Shown here piece by piece: positions 53,612-64,000 of a stretch of 64,000 bases of DNA. The stretch's first letter is position 1. Each line of letters opens with the position of its first letter. The DNA lies in contig OX465597.1 of assembly GCA_950022295.1 (NCBI GenBank), positions 181,286,516 through 181,350,515 on the forward strand, given 5' to 3'. The translations under genes and the position numbers were made by a program. Source of the DNA: Bromus sterilis (lineage: Eukaryota; Streptophyta; Magnoliopsida; Poales; Poaceae). The notes under the pieces are model-generated. The model worked only from the letters and a program-made list of their open reading frames with translations, ran no database searches and was not told the origin of the DNA.

Positions 53612-56600
53612 ATCTCAGTTGTTGTTGTCTATGAACAAGGAGTAGGTCTCAAGTCGTCCATAACCGTGGACACGGCTTCTCGAAAAGATTTAACCCTACA
53701 GGGGTGTACCAACGGCCCATTACAAGGCTCCGCACGCACGCCCATCTCTCTCAGTTGCTACCCATGACAGACAACCATTTTATGATTTAGTTCCAAGAGA
53801 TCCGAAATGACAGGTCCCTCTAACTAACAACGAACAAATCCGGGTGGCCCCCGGGGAGTCGACACCCGACCCAAAAGCCGGCCACGCTCTCGGATCGGAC
53901 TCTTCCGTATGGCTAAGGTCGGGGTTAGCCTCGCCTATATAACAGGGGACTTCCCTAGCTCACCAGTGTGGACCAACAAAGGAACTCTATCTCTACTGGC
54001 CCGAGTTGTTTTAAATCCACTGGCTGCAGACCAGTTACGCACATGGTTTCAAATGCTAAATCAGCTTGGGCCACCTCTAGAAATGTTTGAAGCTAGGTAG
54101 GTAAGAAAAGGGAACCCCATAGTATCCCACACGCGGTTAAGCAGGCTCAGTCTTAAAACCAATACCCGGAACTCGGATCCTAGGTGACTCGAATGGAACA
54201 AAGCGTCGGGGCGGAATAGCCTAGACCTTCCATCCTTCGTCGAATATAGTCAACATTATAATAATCATATCATCAACAACAATATAATAATGTGATATCC
54301 CAAACCAAGGAGTAATAGGTTAACATTGTAGCATCCTAAGCATGCATACTAAGCAGGGGCTGAGCGACGAGCAATAGTAACATAGCAGTACATGGTTTGC
54401 TAGGAGGGGACATGGTTGTATCGGTTTAAGAGAGGCTGTAAACATGTGGTAGGATCAAACATCGAACCTAACCTAGACTAGCATGCAAACCGCTGGTTGA
54501 AATAGAATGGATCATAAGTAATGTATAGTCCTTGCATGTTGATAAGTGAGGTACCGAAGGTGTAGTCGATCGCAAGCTCGCATCGTCTCTGAGAGTATCC
54601 GCGGGAGCACACAAGAAGTAAACACTGGAAAAGGCAATCGACGAGCAAGCATCTATTACTACGAAGCAATCACCAGCAAACAACATCAAGAAGGTAACAC
54701 GAGACAAAGCACGGCATCACATCTATCGTTGAGAGCGGTTACTAACAGGTTAGGTGGAGTACTCGTCACACACGACGATACTGCACATTTACAAGGGTTC
54801 AAGTTGTTTAGCTACACAAGATGAGCAAAGGTTATTAACATGGCATCTCACTCAAGCATGGCATAGTACACAAACATGGCAAGAGGTAAAGCACAAAGTA
54901 AACTATCTAATCTAGTCATTTTAAGTGGGGGGTAAAACCTATACATGTCAACTATTACGAACCCCACGATAATTATAATGTTTGGTACTGTTTTTCCCTA
55001 AACAATACTTTATTATTTTTATTAGCAAGCAAGAGCAGCATAAACACATTCTACACAAAATTCTAGTCAAGTTACATATATGAAACATTTTAAATGGAGC
55101 AACGGTTAAAAATTTATTAAAGAAACAATTTTCCGGTGGCATGCGATGTAATTAGCAGGTAAACAACATGTAAACAAATTCAAACATGGCAAAAGAGCAC
55201 ATTTTATTAATCTACACAAAAAAACTAAGCAAGTTTCATGTTAAAAGCGTTGCGATCCGAGCTACGGTTGAAAAGATATAAGCATCGCAAAAATATAACA
55301 CATTCTGCCATTTAATCTAACGAAAAAAGTAAAAAAAAGCCTACTGGGCCGAGCCCACTAACGCAACAGGAAAATAAAAAAGGGGGCTGCTCACCACTGG
55401 GCCGTGGCCCAAGTCGGCGGAGGCGGCCTGGTCGCAGAGGTGAGAGCGGCTGGGCCATGGGTGTCGGTTGAGCCGGCCGGCCTGGGCTGTCCCACGCGAG
55501 GGGAGGGGCACGCGAGATCGGCTCGTGCCCGAGCAGGGAGGCGGCGCCGATAGCCCTGGCTCGCTGCTGGCGAGGGAGGCGCGCAGGGGCACGGCTGGAG
55601 GCGACGGCCGACGCGGATCCGACTGGTGCCCACCGGATCTGGCCGGAGGTCATCAACGGGGAAGCCACGGGGGCGCGAGGCGGCCATGGCGGCTCGGGCC
55701 GAGCTCCTGGCCTCAATTCATGGCGGCGACGGCTCCGGTCTCCGGCTGCATCAGAGAAGAAAGAGGGGGTGAGGAGAGGGAAAGGGAGGGGAGGAGGCGC
55801 GTGGGAGGAGGCGGTCACAGGAGCGCAGCAGCTCGCCGGAGTGGCGCGGCTACCGAAGCGGTGAAGGCCACGGTGTGAGGAGCTCGGGGCGGCCGGGACG
55901 CGATCGAGTGCGAGAGGAGCTCCACCGTGGCTGGCTTCGGTTCTGATGACGTGGACGGCTGGGAACCGCCCAATCCAGATCCGATGGCCCGGATCGATGG
56001 ATCTGGATCTGGAGTGTGGGTTGGCTGGCTGCTGAAACCTAGGTGGAGGAGGTGGCGGCTGGGTTAGGGACAACCCTAATTTGGCTTAGGTTAGCTGCCT
56101 AAAATGGCTAGGAGGGGTTACTATATATAGTAGGTGGGTGTTTGGGAGTGGTTTCGGGCCACAAAATGGCCCGTTTTGGGTCCGGTTTTTCGGGTGGGCT
56201 AGAATCCAAAGATAAGTGGGGAATCTGGGGGTCCAGCTGAAGGCACGCGCGACATTTTCTAAATACGCCTCTCGGACTTATACCGGCTACTATGCCTGGC
56301 ACATCCGAACGTTCACCTACCCGACGAAGTCGGACACGCGCGAAATTTGAAACACATCATTGCCACACTGTAAGCACGTCGTCTACAACGTTTCACGCCC
56401 AACTGAGACGACGATTAACTCCCGATAAAATAACCCATCTAAATATAAATGGGGGTTTTTCCGCACCGATGGTGAAGGATGGTCTTGTGCCGGAAGTTGC
56501 GACAGTGCTCGGGTGAAACCCGGTGCCACAACGAGGTCGTGTTCCGTTGGGCAACGAGGTCTGGCATCCGATACGAGAAAGAGGGGAGAATAATTGCCGA

Positions 56601-56700
56601 TTGATAAATCGGGGATGCAAACACCGCAAACAAAATCAGACAATCAAACAATTCACACCGAAAACAAAATTTTATTTTTTGTGAAATCTGGGCTGTTACA
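53612..56700 (-). repeat. F-type long LTR, inverted copy F2, truncated
   Basis: On the minus strand it starts TGTAACAGCCCAGATTTC at 56700 and follows F3 (34084 onward) until the position matching about 36603, where it stops at 53612 against element G. The last roughly 730 bases of the LTR are missing. TATA-like CTATATATAG is at 56130-56121. A GC-rich Pro/Ala/Arg frame (56073-55312) lies in the same region as F3's GC-rich block but is not conserved with it. Confidence 0.88.
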
Positions 56701-57475
56701 AAATTTCTTTAATTGGTACCTACGCCTTATGACTGTGCTCAAGAGAGCAAACCTCTTGTTCGTGACATAAGAGCATGTGGGAGAACCTCCAGTAAACAAC
56801 ATGGATGAGGAAGTAATGATTGATTACCAAAATCGTGGAAGGACTTACGCCACAGCTAAAAGTGTCATAGAAATTTTCATACCGCAAGATTTACGTGAAC
56901 AGTATGAGGATGCGGACACATTTGACACAATCGATATGCTAAAGTCATTGTTTATACGTCAGTTCATAGTGGCCAGATTTGAGTTAGAAAATGAGTTTCT
57001 TTTTACAAAGATGGAAGAGAACACTTGTCTGAAAACACACGTAGCCAAGATGCATGAGATACATCTAAGACTCGTGGAAGACTTTGACTATTGGACCACG
57101 GAGGAGTCTGCCATATACACGGTGTTACACTCGCTTCCATCAAGTTACAAAGACTCAATCCATGGGTATGTCGAGAGACGAGAAAGCCTTCGATTCTCTG
57201 AGTTCATGGACAAACTCCAACATTTGGTTGTTGAACCCATTGATGGAGAGATTGTTGATGGAGAAGGTATATATTTGATATACTTGTTATAAATGTTTGT
57301 TCCCTTATACAACACTTGCAGTTTGATAAGTATCTGACACTTATTCTGTTTTATGAAAAAAGGGCCTGTTGTTGCATAGACGGGAAGAGGTGCAATCCAG
57401 AATTGATGGCAACCAAGATAGTTGATGACCAACAAGATTTCACCAAGACATCTATCATAGGATTATACTTAGAGT
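56701..57475 (+). pseudogene. Copia-type gag fragment
   Basis: The frame 56777-57292 (171 residues) contains a UBN2/copia-gag-like segment: DMLKSLFIRQFIVARFELEN, then LKTHVAKMHEIHLRLVEDF, then LHSLPSSYKDSIHGYVERRE. This LxxLPxSYxxF-type spacing is typical of copia capsid. There is no zinc knuckle, and the frame ends in unrelated residues at 57292. It starts shortly after the F2 LTR, so its 5' part is missing or undefined. It is older than the Sirevirus-like gag at 14980 and from a different family. Confidence 0.6.
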
Positions 57476-59394
57476 ATTAGATAAATATTTTGTAATTGAT
57501 TGAGTATGAACACTTAATAGTATGTCTTGCATCTCACGAGATAAAGTAATTCATGTTTTAAGACAAGTCAGTTGTTCCAGTTTAATGAATAAAGTGTGCT
57601 TATACTATGATTACGATTGAGTTTATGTTATGATAGAAACATTTATAAACGCCATAACTGTCAAGTGATATCCAATGTTTACTGATTAAGTTATTATGAA
57701 TAACAATAAAGTTAAAAGTAATAATTATATTAAATGCATGAGATGAATTCATAAATGAAGAAGTCATTAGATACTCAATCTATTAACTCATGAATTTATT
57801 ATCAAATGAGATGACTAAATGACGGGGTTCTATCAAAGTAGAACTTGCGCCAAAAATTATACATAAATGATGTACTAATCAAGCGCATGAATTATCATTA
57901 AAATTACTTCATATGATTAATTGAACAAGGCATTCAATTGAGATCATAAATTTGAGATTACGGAATCACACAGTGAAGAGGATATAAGAATAAGAATCAC
58001 CATGATATGATCAAGGTGATAAGTATTATAGCTGACACAAATGGGAGACTTGTGGAAATACCACAAATTACGATGGAAGTTTAAAGTGCTCAAGCACCTA
58101 AACCATGTGTAGTCATATTAAAATGTAATATGGTCTAAATACATTTCCTTGTGCTAATAGTATTGAATGAACAAAGTTGTTATAATTTTATTAAGTTAAA
58201 ACACCCACTTCATGAATGCGGAAAACCTTCCAGAATTTAATGAAGCTGATGACTCCATATAATGATGGTGTTAGAAAGTTTCTTAAAAAATTTATATGAT
58301 ACAAATTTCTCTGTATTAAAATTATGAGCAATTGTAAAACACATCTTCCCAAATAGCAAAACATGTATTGCTTAATTGGTAAATGAGAAGATGGGTCTCA
58401 AAGGATAAACCAATGGGAGAAAAATGAATACTTTGACCAGGGTGATTGACCCTGCCTCCAGATAACAGAGTAACGCAACGAAAAGATGTTCCTCTGTAGT
58501 GACTCTGTGAAAAGAGGAAATATTCTATTGATGATGATCATGGTATATGAGTTAAATGCTTAGTTGAAATAAGAAGGTTGTCATGAATATGTTTTGTACA
58601 GAACAATAATCATGAGTTTTCTTAAATTAAACAAAGAGGTCACTTCTTGTAAATTACAAAGAATTGATGGTTGCCTAAAACATGAGGAGAAATGAAATAA
58701 TATTGAGTTGCATACAGGTTGGCTCACATCCTATGAAGTAAAGCAGTTATTTCACATTCCAAATAACCAGGAGAATGATGCAACATATAAAGGCTTGGTT
58801 TGGCACATAAAAGAAGTTAGGGCTAAATTCAATATTGATTGACCGAGGAAACGTAGCGGCACTAGAACAATATTATATTTCATTCACAAATACTACAATA
58901 AGTCCATAGCCTAAATTGCATCACATTCAAATTTGGAATTTGAAGAGGAAGTTGCAATTGGCATAAACGAAAGAATGTTTCAGAAAATATGGACTATAGT
59001 ACCTCAAGGCAAAAACTCTCAACCTTGATTTGATCAAGTGATTTTGAAGTGATGAAAATATTGGGATGGACTGCAATTTCACGAAATTGAGTGGGAGCTT
59101 TGAAGACTTCCTCAAAACTTGAAATGCAGAGGGAATTTTCTGAGTGGGAGCTTTGAGAGCAACATTGTTGTGTTTGACACAATTAGAAAAAGTAACTTAA
59201 CAAAGGCTTACTCACAGATATATGTATCGGATACATTTGAATGAGAGCATATATATATGAAATAAGACAAAATTTACGAGATGTAAAATTACGGTGCGTC
59301 GATGTTAAAATAAAGAGGGGGCGAAGAATAATTATTCCTCGCCTAGGGTGATATATGATATATATATATATTCTATTACTATCAGGCCATATAA
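57476..59394. other. AT-rich region without recognised gene
   Basis: All frames are short. It may be the decayed rest of the copia element whose gag lies at 56777. A purine run AAAGAGGGGGCGAAG near 59313 could be an old polypurine tract. A near-palindrome GAATAATTATTC with GCGA/TCGC flanks lies around 59322-59338, and a TA repeat at about 59351-59371. Confidence 0.4.
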
Positions 59395-59677
59395 GGCTTG
59401 TACAGCGGGAGATGCTTGCATGGGTGCTTGAGAAAAAAAAACCTGGTTTTTTTGTTGGAGATTGGATTCAACGGGTGATTACAAAGGTAGACAGAAGGAA
59501 ATGTTTTCTTCCGGTGCCATCCAGGTGCCTGCTTAATAACTGCTCCTATTAAGTCACGTAGAAGGAAGGCAAAGGAAACTTAAGCACCTCTCCCTAGCAC
59601 CTCTGCATTGCAACATCACACTTATTTGCAAAGAAATGCCACTCTTTTTTCTTAAGCACTCACCATTGTACATGACC
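59395..59677. mobile_element. Tourist/PIF-Harbinger-type MITE, 283 bp
   Basis: Left end GGCTTGTACAGCGGGAG; right end, as reverse complement, GGTCATGTACAATGGTGAG, giving imperfect terminal inverted repeats that extend through TGCTTGAGAAAAA and TGCTTAAGAAAAA. Both sides carry TAA (59392-59394 and 59678-59680), the 3-bp duplication expected of PIF/Harbinger elements. No coding capacity. Confidence 0.75.
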
Positions 59678-59680
59678 TAA

Positions 59681-60997
59681 GGGAAGGATTTGCCCAATTT
59701 CTCAAGGCCCAACCGATACAAAGCCACCCGCAATAACAGTGGCAACTTGTGGACCGAAAATCTCTATATAGTTGAAGCGTGGCTTATTTGATGAGCGGGG
59801 AGGCTATCGCAAGGCTTTGTTACACTGACATGTGGACCTGCGGTTTTCTTTTTTATTGCTTGTGGATGTATATGTCAGATCAGTTTGGTTTGGGTGGGTC
59901 AGTTTTGCGTAGGTGGTGCACAGGCTGTCTTCATGTGGAATTCGCGTGGCGGTGCACCTGGTGTGGATACGTTTCTGTTTTTTTTTAAACTTGATACGTT
60001 TCTGTTTGGTTTGTACGATGGCTGGTGTGTCCTCTTTAGATGCCTGTACAGGTGCCCCAGTGTGTCTTGCTGCTGTTCATCTTCAGAGTGTACTTGTTTT
60101 GTCTGCCAAGACCTGGTATTTGGTGTGATTGTTTTTTTTTCTCTTTATAGTTTCTGGAATGATACCTGAAACAATTCAATACAACACCTCGGTTCAGATT
60201 TTAGTTCATATTCTGGACAACAAAGAAACATAGCAAGGCATTGGTATCCAGTACAGTATTTGAAAATTTCTAGGATTGGATTTATACTTTGGACAGTCTT
60301 AGGCACATTTTTTTTGGAAAATGTTAGTCTCAAGTTTTTTTTGAAACATGGGATAAAGATTTGCCTCTGATTAAATAAGTGAGAATAGAGTTTTACACAC
60401 ACAAGAGTTAGGCCTTTGGATTACTCGCGAAGTACAAAAATCCCTAAGTATTTAGCTCACGCGGTAACCCAAAGCTTTGCCTCCTCTATAGTTAAGTTGA
60501 GCACAACGATCGGCGGTGCACTTTTGTTTCGAAAGACCCTCGAGTTTCTCTCATTACAAATGTGCCAAGAAACTAGCTTAAGAAGGGATGTCATGGCCCG
60601 TCGATTAGGTCTTTGCAAACCGGTCCTCCTCTTCCATCATTCCTCCACGATATCATCCACATGCCATGCATGAGGATCTAAATCTGTAAGACCAAGCTTG
60701 AGAGCATGCATGAAATATTGACACACTGTGAGGTTTTCTGGACACTGTACTCATATATTATATGAATGATAGCTTTCACTGAAAGTACCATAACTGAGCG
60801 ACACAATATTGCATCGTCTAATAATAACAACTGGTTTGAACTTTAAAAAGCTACAATATTCAGAAAGCTATCATTCATGTATTTGCAGTTTTTTCTGGAC
60901 AAATTTAAATCCAAATTATTTTTAGTTTATATGTATCTTCAATATAAATTTGTGGAGCTCAAGTCTGACATTTATTTTGAGATCATTTGTAAGACTT
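59681..60997. other. Unassigned region
   Basis: No supported gene. A short direct duplication GATACGTTTCTGTTT occurs at about 59967 and 59993. The longest frames (about 60-95 codons) have no recognisable domain. Confidence 0.4.
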
Positions 60998-61229
60998 AGG
61001 ACCTGTTTGCATCACACCTCTGGCTTCTGAGCCGAGCCGCATGTACGACACATGCCAAAGTTTTTCAGGAACTCTTGGCTCGCTGACACACCTTAGCACG
61101 TCAAACCAAAATATACTGTCACCCTGCACTTTTCTGATCATAAATTGTGACTGAAGATTCTTCCACCAGCACAAATGGCAAGTTGTAGGCTAGGATGGCA
61201 TGCTGATGGCATGATCCGAACAAGCCCTT
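60998..61229. mobile_element. Possible small MITE with GGNCNTGTT termini
   Basis: Left end GGACCTGTTTGCATCA and right end, as reverse complement, GGGCTTGTTCGGATCA, match at most positions. No clear target duplication is seen (TTA on the left, TTG on the right). Tentative. Confidence 0.4.
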
Positions 61230-61860
61230 GAAGTCAATCATTTTGTGAGTTCTGTTTCTAAAACCAATTCATAACTCTGACTATATATTTTTGAGATCAT
61301 TTTGCACAAATTGTGAGTCAATTGTGGAACTATACGTATTCATTTTTGTATGATGACATAAGTTTTGTTTCTATCAGAATACAAGGTGTAAATTGGTAGG
61401 ACCATACACATACAGACAATTTCAAAGTTATAAACTGAATATAGAGTAGATTCTTAGACGCAAACTTAATGCTTTCATTTCTTACAAACTAAAAGCTATA
61501 AAATTGGCCATCGTACTATCACCAAGTGAGAGAGAGAGAGTGATTATGCAAACACACCAGATATAGGGTTATCCACATCACATGCTTGGCAGAAAATGCA
61601 TTCATATTGATTATCAAAATTCATCATAAAATAAAAAAGATCAACATAATCGTTATAGCTATGTAGTGCAATTTTATTTACGTAACAAGCAAGCTCGCAA
61701 AAGACGACAAGTAACTTTAAGCTAGAGCCTCAAAGCATCTTTTCATATTTGAGCTCAGCGATCTTTTTTCTTTATGCATCTCTCGTGCCCAACTTGAGCT
61801 CAAAATTAATGGGCGCAGCAAAGCGCGCCGTACCATCTAGTATAGTGTCAACTTGCACCT
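61230..61860. other. Unassigned AT-rich region
   Basis: Only short frames. A short GA repeat is at about 61528-61540. Nothing recognised. Confidence 0.4.
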
Positions 61861-62180
61861 CCCTACCCCCGATCCAATCACGTCGGCGACGCCACACCAA
61901 TCCCTGCCGCCGTGCGCCTCCCACCCCCGGCCGCCGCGCGCTCCCCACCCCCGGCTGTCGAGAGCCTCCCCACCCCCGGCTGCCGCGCGCCTCCTACTCC
62001 GGGCGGCCACACACCACCCCGGCCTCTGCCCGCCTGCTACTCCCGGCGGCGGCGCGTCTTCTACACCGGCCTCTGCCCGCCTGCTACTCCCGGCGACCGC
62101 GGGCCTCCCTCCGCGCTGCCACCACGCCTCCACCTTCCAGCCACCGCGCCTCCACCTCCCAGCCGCTGGCTCCACTGCCA
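61861..62180. repeat. GC-rich minisatellite-like block
   Basis: Units of the form CACCCCCGGCTGCCGCGCGCC repeat with variation (61918-62000), and CCGGCCTCTGCCCGCCTGC followed by TACTCCCGGCG occurs twice (about 62020 and 62067). Pro/Ala/Arg-rich frames run through it in several phases on both strands, so coding cannot be inferred. Confidence 0.7.
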
Positions 62181-64000
62181 CTTGGCTTCTTTCAGGCGGC
62201 CTGTCCCTTGCTTAAGTTGTACTGACGTTCTACTACTGTGGCGCAAAGAAGATGCCAACGCAACCGGATGCTACTCCCCTGTGAAGCTGATGGGTGTCAC
62301 CACCGAAATTAGCAAGTTCGATCTTGTGCGAGTGGTCAGTTCACTAACGGCCTGTGCGGGCGAAATTACCTACCACCCCGGCTGCCGAGCAGGTGCCACT
62401 ACTATCCTCTGTCGCCTCTTTCCCACAATGTTCTGTGCAAGGATAAGTTAACTACGAATGTGTTCTATGAAATTATGTTCTGTGTGAGTTTTACTATTGG
62501 AATACATGCTTTTTTAGACTGAGTTTCCTGCCTTTTTCTGGTTGAAATTCAGTTAGCCATGTCTGATGAACTAAAAAAGAGGAGAAGAAGCAATGTCTCT
62601 ACATAGAAAGATAAAATACATAAACTATCATCCAGCTAAGGACATTATTTAGGTTGTACTATGAATCTCATGGAAGCGGAGTTTTATATGGTTTATTTGA
62701 TGTCTGAAATTCTTAATAAATGTTAAACAGTAGTTTATATAGCATCTAATGCCTGGTGTTTTACTTTTCAATCATAATTGTAGTATTCTACATTTGGCAA
62801 TAACAGCCAAGAATTGTCTGTAAATTTGTGGAAAGCAGTGCAAATGTTGTATCTACCATGATTAGCTCAAGTCTAGGAGATAAGTTAGCAGTGCGATACT
62901 CAACCTTACAGCTTATAAATTTTAGGAAAACTGTTTTTTATATAAAAAACCAAATAATGTATCGCAACATGTATTTTTTGTTGACCTGGAATCACAGATC
63001 ACAATTGTACTAATTAGAGATGGCCTGATTCGAGCCCGAGGCTGGTGGTACCCTTGTCTCCTTGGAGTTGTTGTGGGTTAGGGAAAGAAGAGGCGTTGTG
63101 TGCCAGTAGGTTGGAACGGAAGCAAGGCTCAAAAGAGCACCAAGCGTAAATTCCTAGTTTTGCCTCTGCCTAGAGCCTATCTCGCCTAAGAGCATGATTA
63201 GGCATGCTTAAGCGTACACCTAGCATGATTAAGCGCTAGTGATGAATCATTAATTTGTTGAGGTGCTCATCCATCGTGCTTCGTGGTTGCCCGTGCCACC
63301 ATAGCTGCTGATTTTTCAGTGCAAAAATATCTGTTTTTTGTTTGCATTGAGCTGCTCCCTAGCTATCTCTCTCTATGCTATGATTTCCAGTCAGCTTTTG
63401 TATTCAGAGTAGAGCCTCACGTGTTAGTTCAGAACCACAACATAACTCACATGTGTATCTACTAGCATGGTAGTGCCATTAAATTGTATTGAAATGTCTT
63501 TGGTCTGAGACCACACTCCACAAAGTTCTACTACTGGTGTATGTCAAGTTCAAGTATATTGAAGCGCAATGGCAAGGTCGGCGAGCCGACAACGTCGAAG
63601 CAGCGGTAGGAGTGTGAGTCAAGGCACCATGACATATTTTTGGATGTGCAATTAATGGAGGTTTCCTGCTGTGTGAATTTTGGTAGTAATTTGATTGTCT
63701 ACTTTGTCTCCTATGTACATATGTATTTTGCACATACCAGGAAGTCCTCAATTAAAAATGTAGCAGCATGTTCATGTAAATTACAGGAAGTAGTTCACTT
63801 AAAGAATTTTTTATTCTTCCATTGTGGTTAAATTATCAATTAAAAATTCTTTGTTCAAAAAACTGAATGCAACGATTCAATTAAGATGACTATTTTTACT
63901 CTCTTGTAGGATGCGGCAAAACAATTGAACGCATCAGTTCAAAATTAGATGAATTTTAGAAGGGAGATGCATCAGGCTGTGAGGAAGTAGTTCACCTTTA
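62181..64000. other. Unassigned region at the right end
   Basis: No gene supported. Short repeats GCATGATTAGGC and GCATGATTAAGC occur near 63200-63230. The longest frames have about 60-90 codons and no domain. Confidence 0.4.

Noticed and set aside
55312..56073. 253-residue Pro/Ala/Arg-rich frame on the minus strand
   Set aside because: Lies in the GC-rich part of LTR F2; not conserved in the related LTR F3.
61912..62451. 179-residue frame in the right flank
   Set aside because: Mostly built from the GC-rich minisatellite; the last 60 residues show no known domain. Kept only as a composition finding.
63027..63037. tRNA-like B box (GATTCGAGCCC), possible SINE
   Set aside because: No A box at the right distance upstream and no poly-A or target duplication found.

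Overview
The window looks like intergenic DNA from a large grass genome, most likely Triticeae (wheat, barley or a relative). The reasons are the type and density of LTR retrotransposons, a CACTA transposon with TNP2-type transposase, a Sirevirus-like (Maximus-like) copia element and a Tourist/Harbinger-type MITE. No ordinary cellular protein gene, rRNA or tRNA could be supported. Nearly everything is transposable-element sequence, and every family name beyond the superfamily is recognition from memory, not a database match.

Layout. Bases 1-1178 are the 3' end of a Ty3-gypsy element (integrase C-terminus plus 3' LTR) inserted into the transposase of a CACTA element (1179-4468, minus strand). 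That CACTA element sits inside a long LTR, family 'F' (4469-5695). Bases 5696-6895 and 45688-47597 are two halves of an old element with a plant 'putative gypsy type transposon' gag-like gene (element I). It is split by a gypsy element B (6896-45687, TSD GTCGG/ATCGG). The 3' LTR of B is in turn split (12465-12650 and 44181-45687) by a composite block. That block holds two copies of a third LTR family, C (12896-13530; 27965-28286 plus 42994 to about 43440), a 13.5 kb copia element (13531-27004), an inverted gag fragment J (27005-27964) and a further LTR-like segment K (43441-44175).

A gypsy element D (28287-42993, TSD GCGCT) is inserted in the second C LTR. D's integrase gene is split by an inverted solo LTR E (33497-38413, TSD ACCGC), which is itself split by a solo LTR F3 (34084-37329, TSD GATAT). 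Read outwards this is at least six nested layers: F3 in E in D in C in B in I. To the right, an inverted non-autonomous gypsy G (47598-53611, gag-protease only) interrupts element I and is fused to an inverted, truncated F-type LTR (53612-56700). The last 7.3 kb (56701-64000) is less repetitive to the eye: a copia gag fragment, one MITE (59395-59677), a GC-rich minisatellite-like patch and AT-rich sequence I could not assign.

How the parts work together. Only fragments of retroelement machinery are present, and most copies are broken. D carried a full gag-protease-RT-RNaseH-integrase set plus a 3' accessory coiled-coil reading frame. The copia element carried gag, pol and a very long third ORF that still has only one stop and has its own TATA-like box upstream. 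B and G have cis signals (LTR, PBS, PPT) and at most gag-protease, so they would depend on enzymes made elsewhere, plausibly by D-like relatives with similar LTR architecture.
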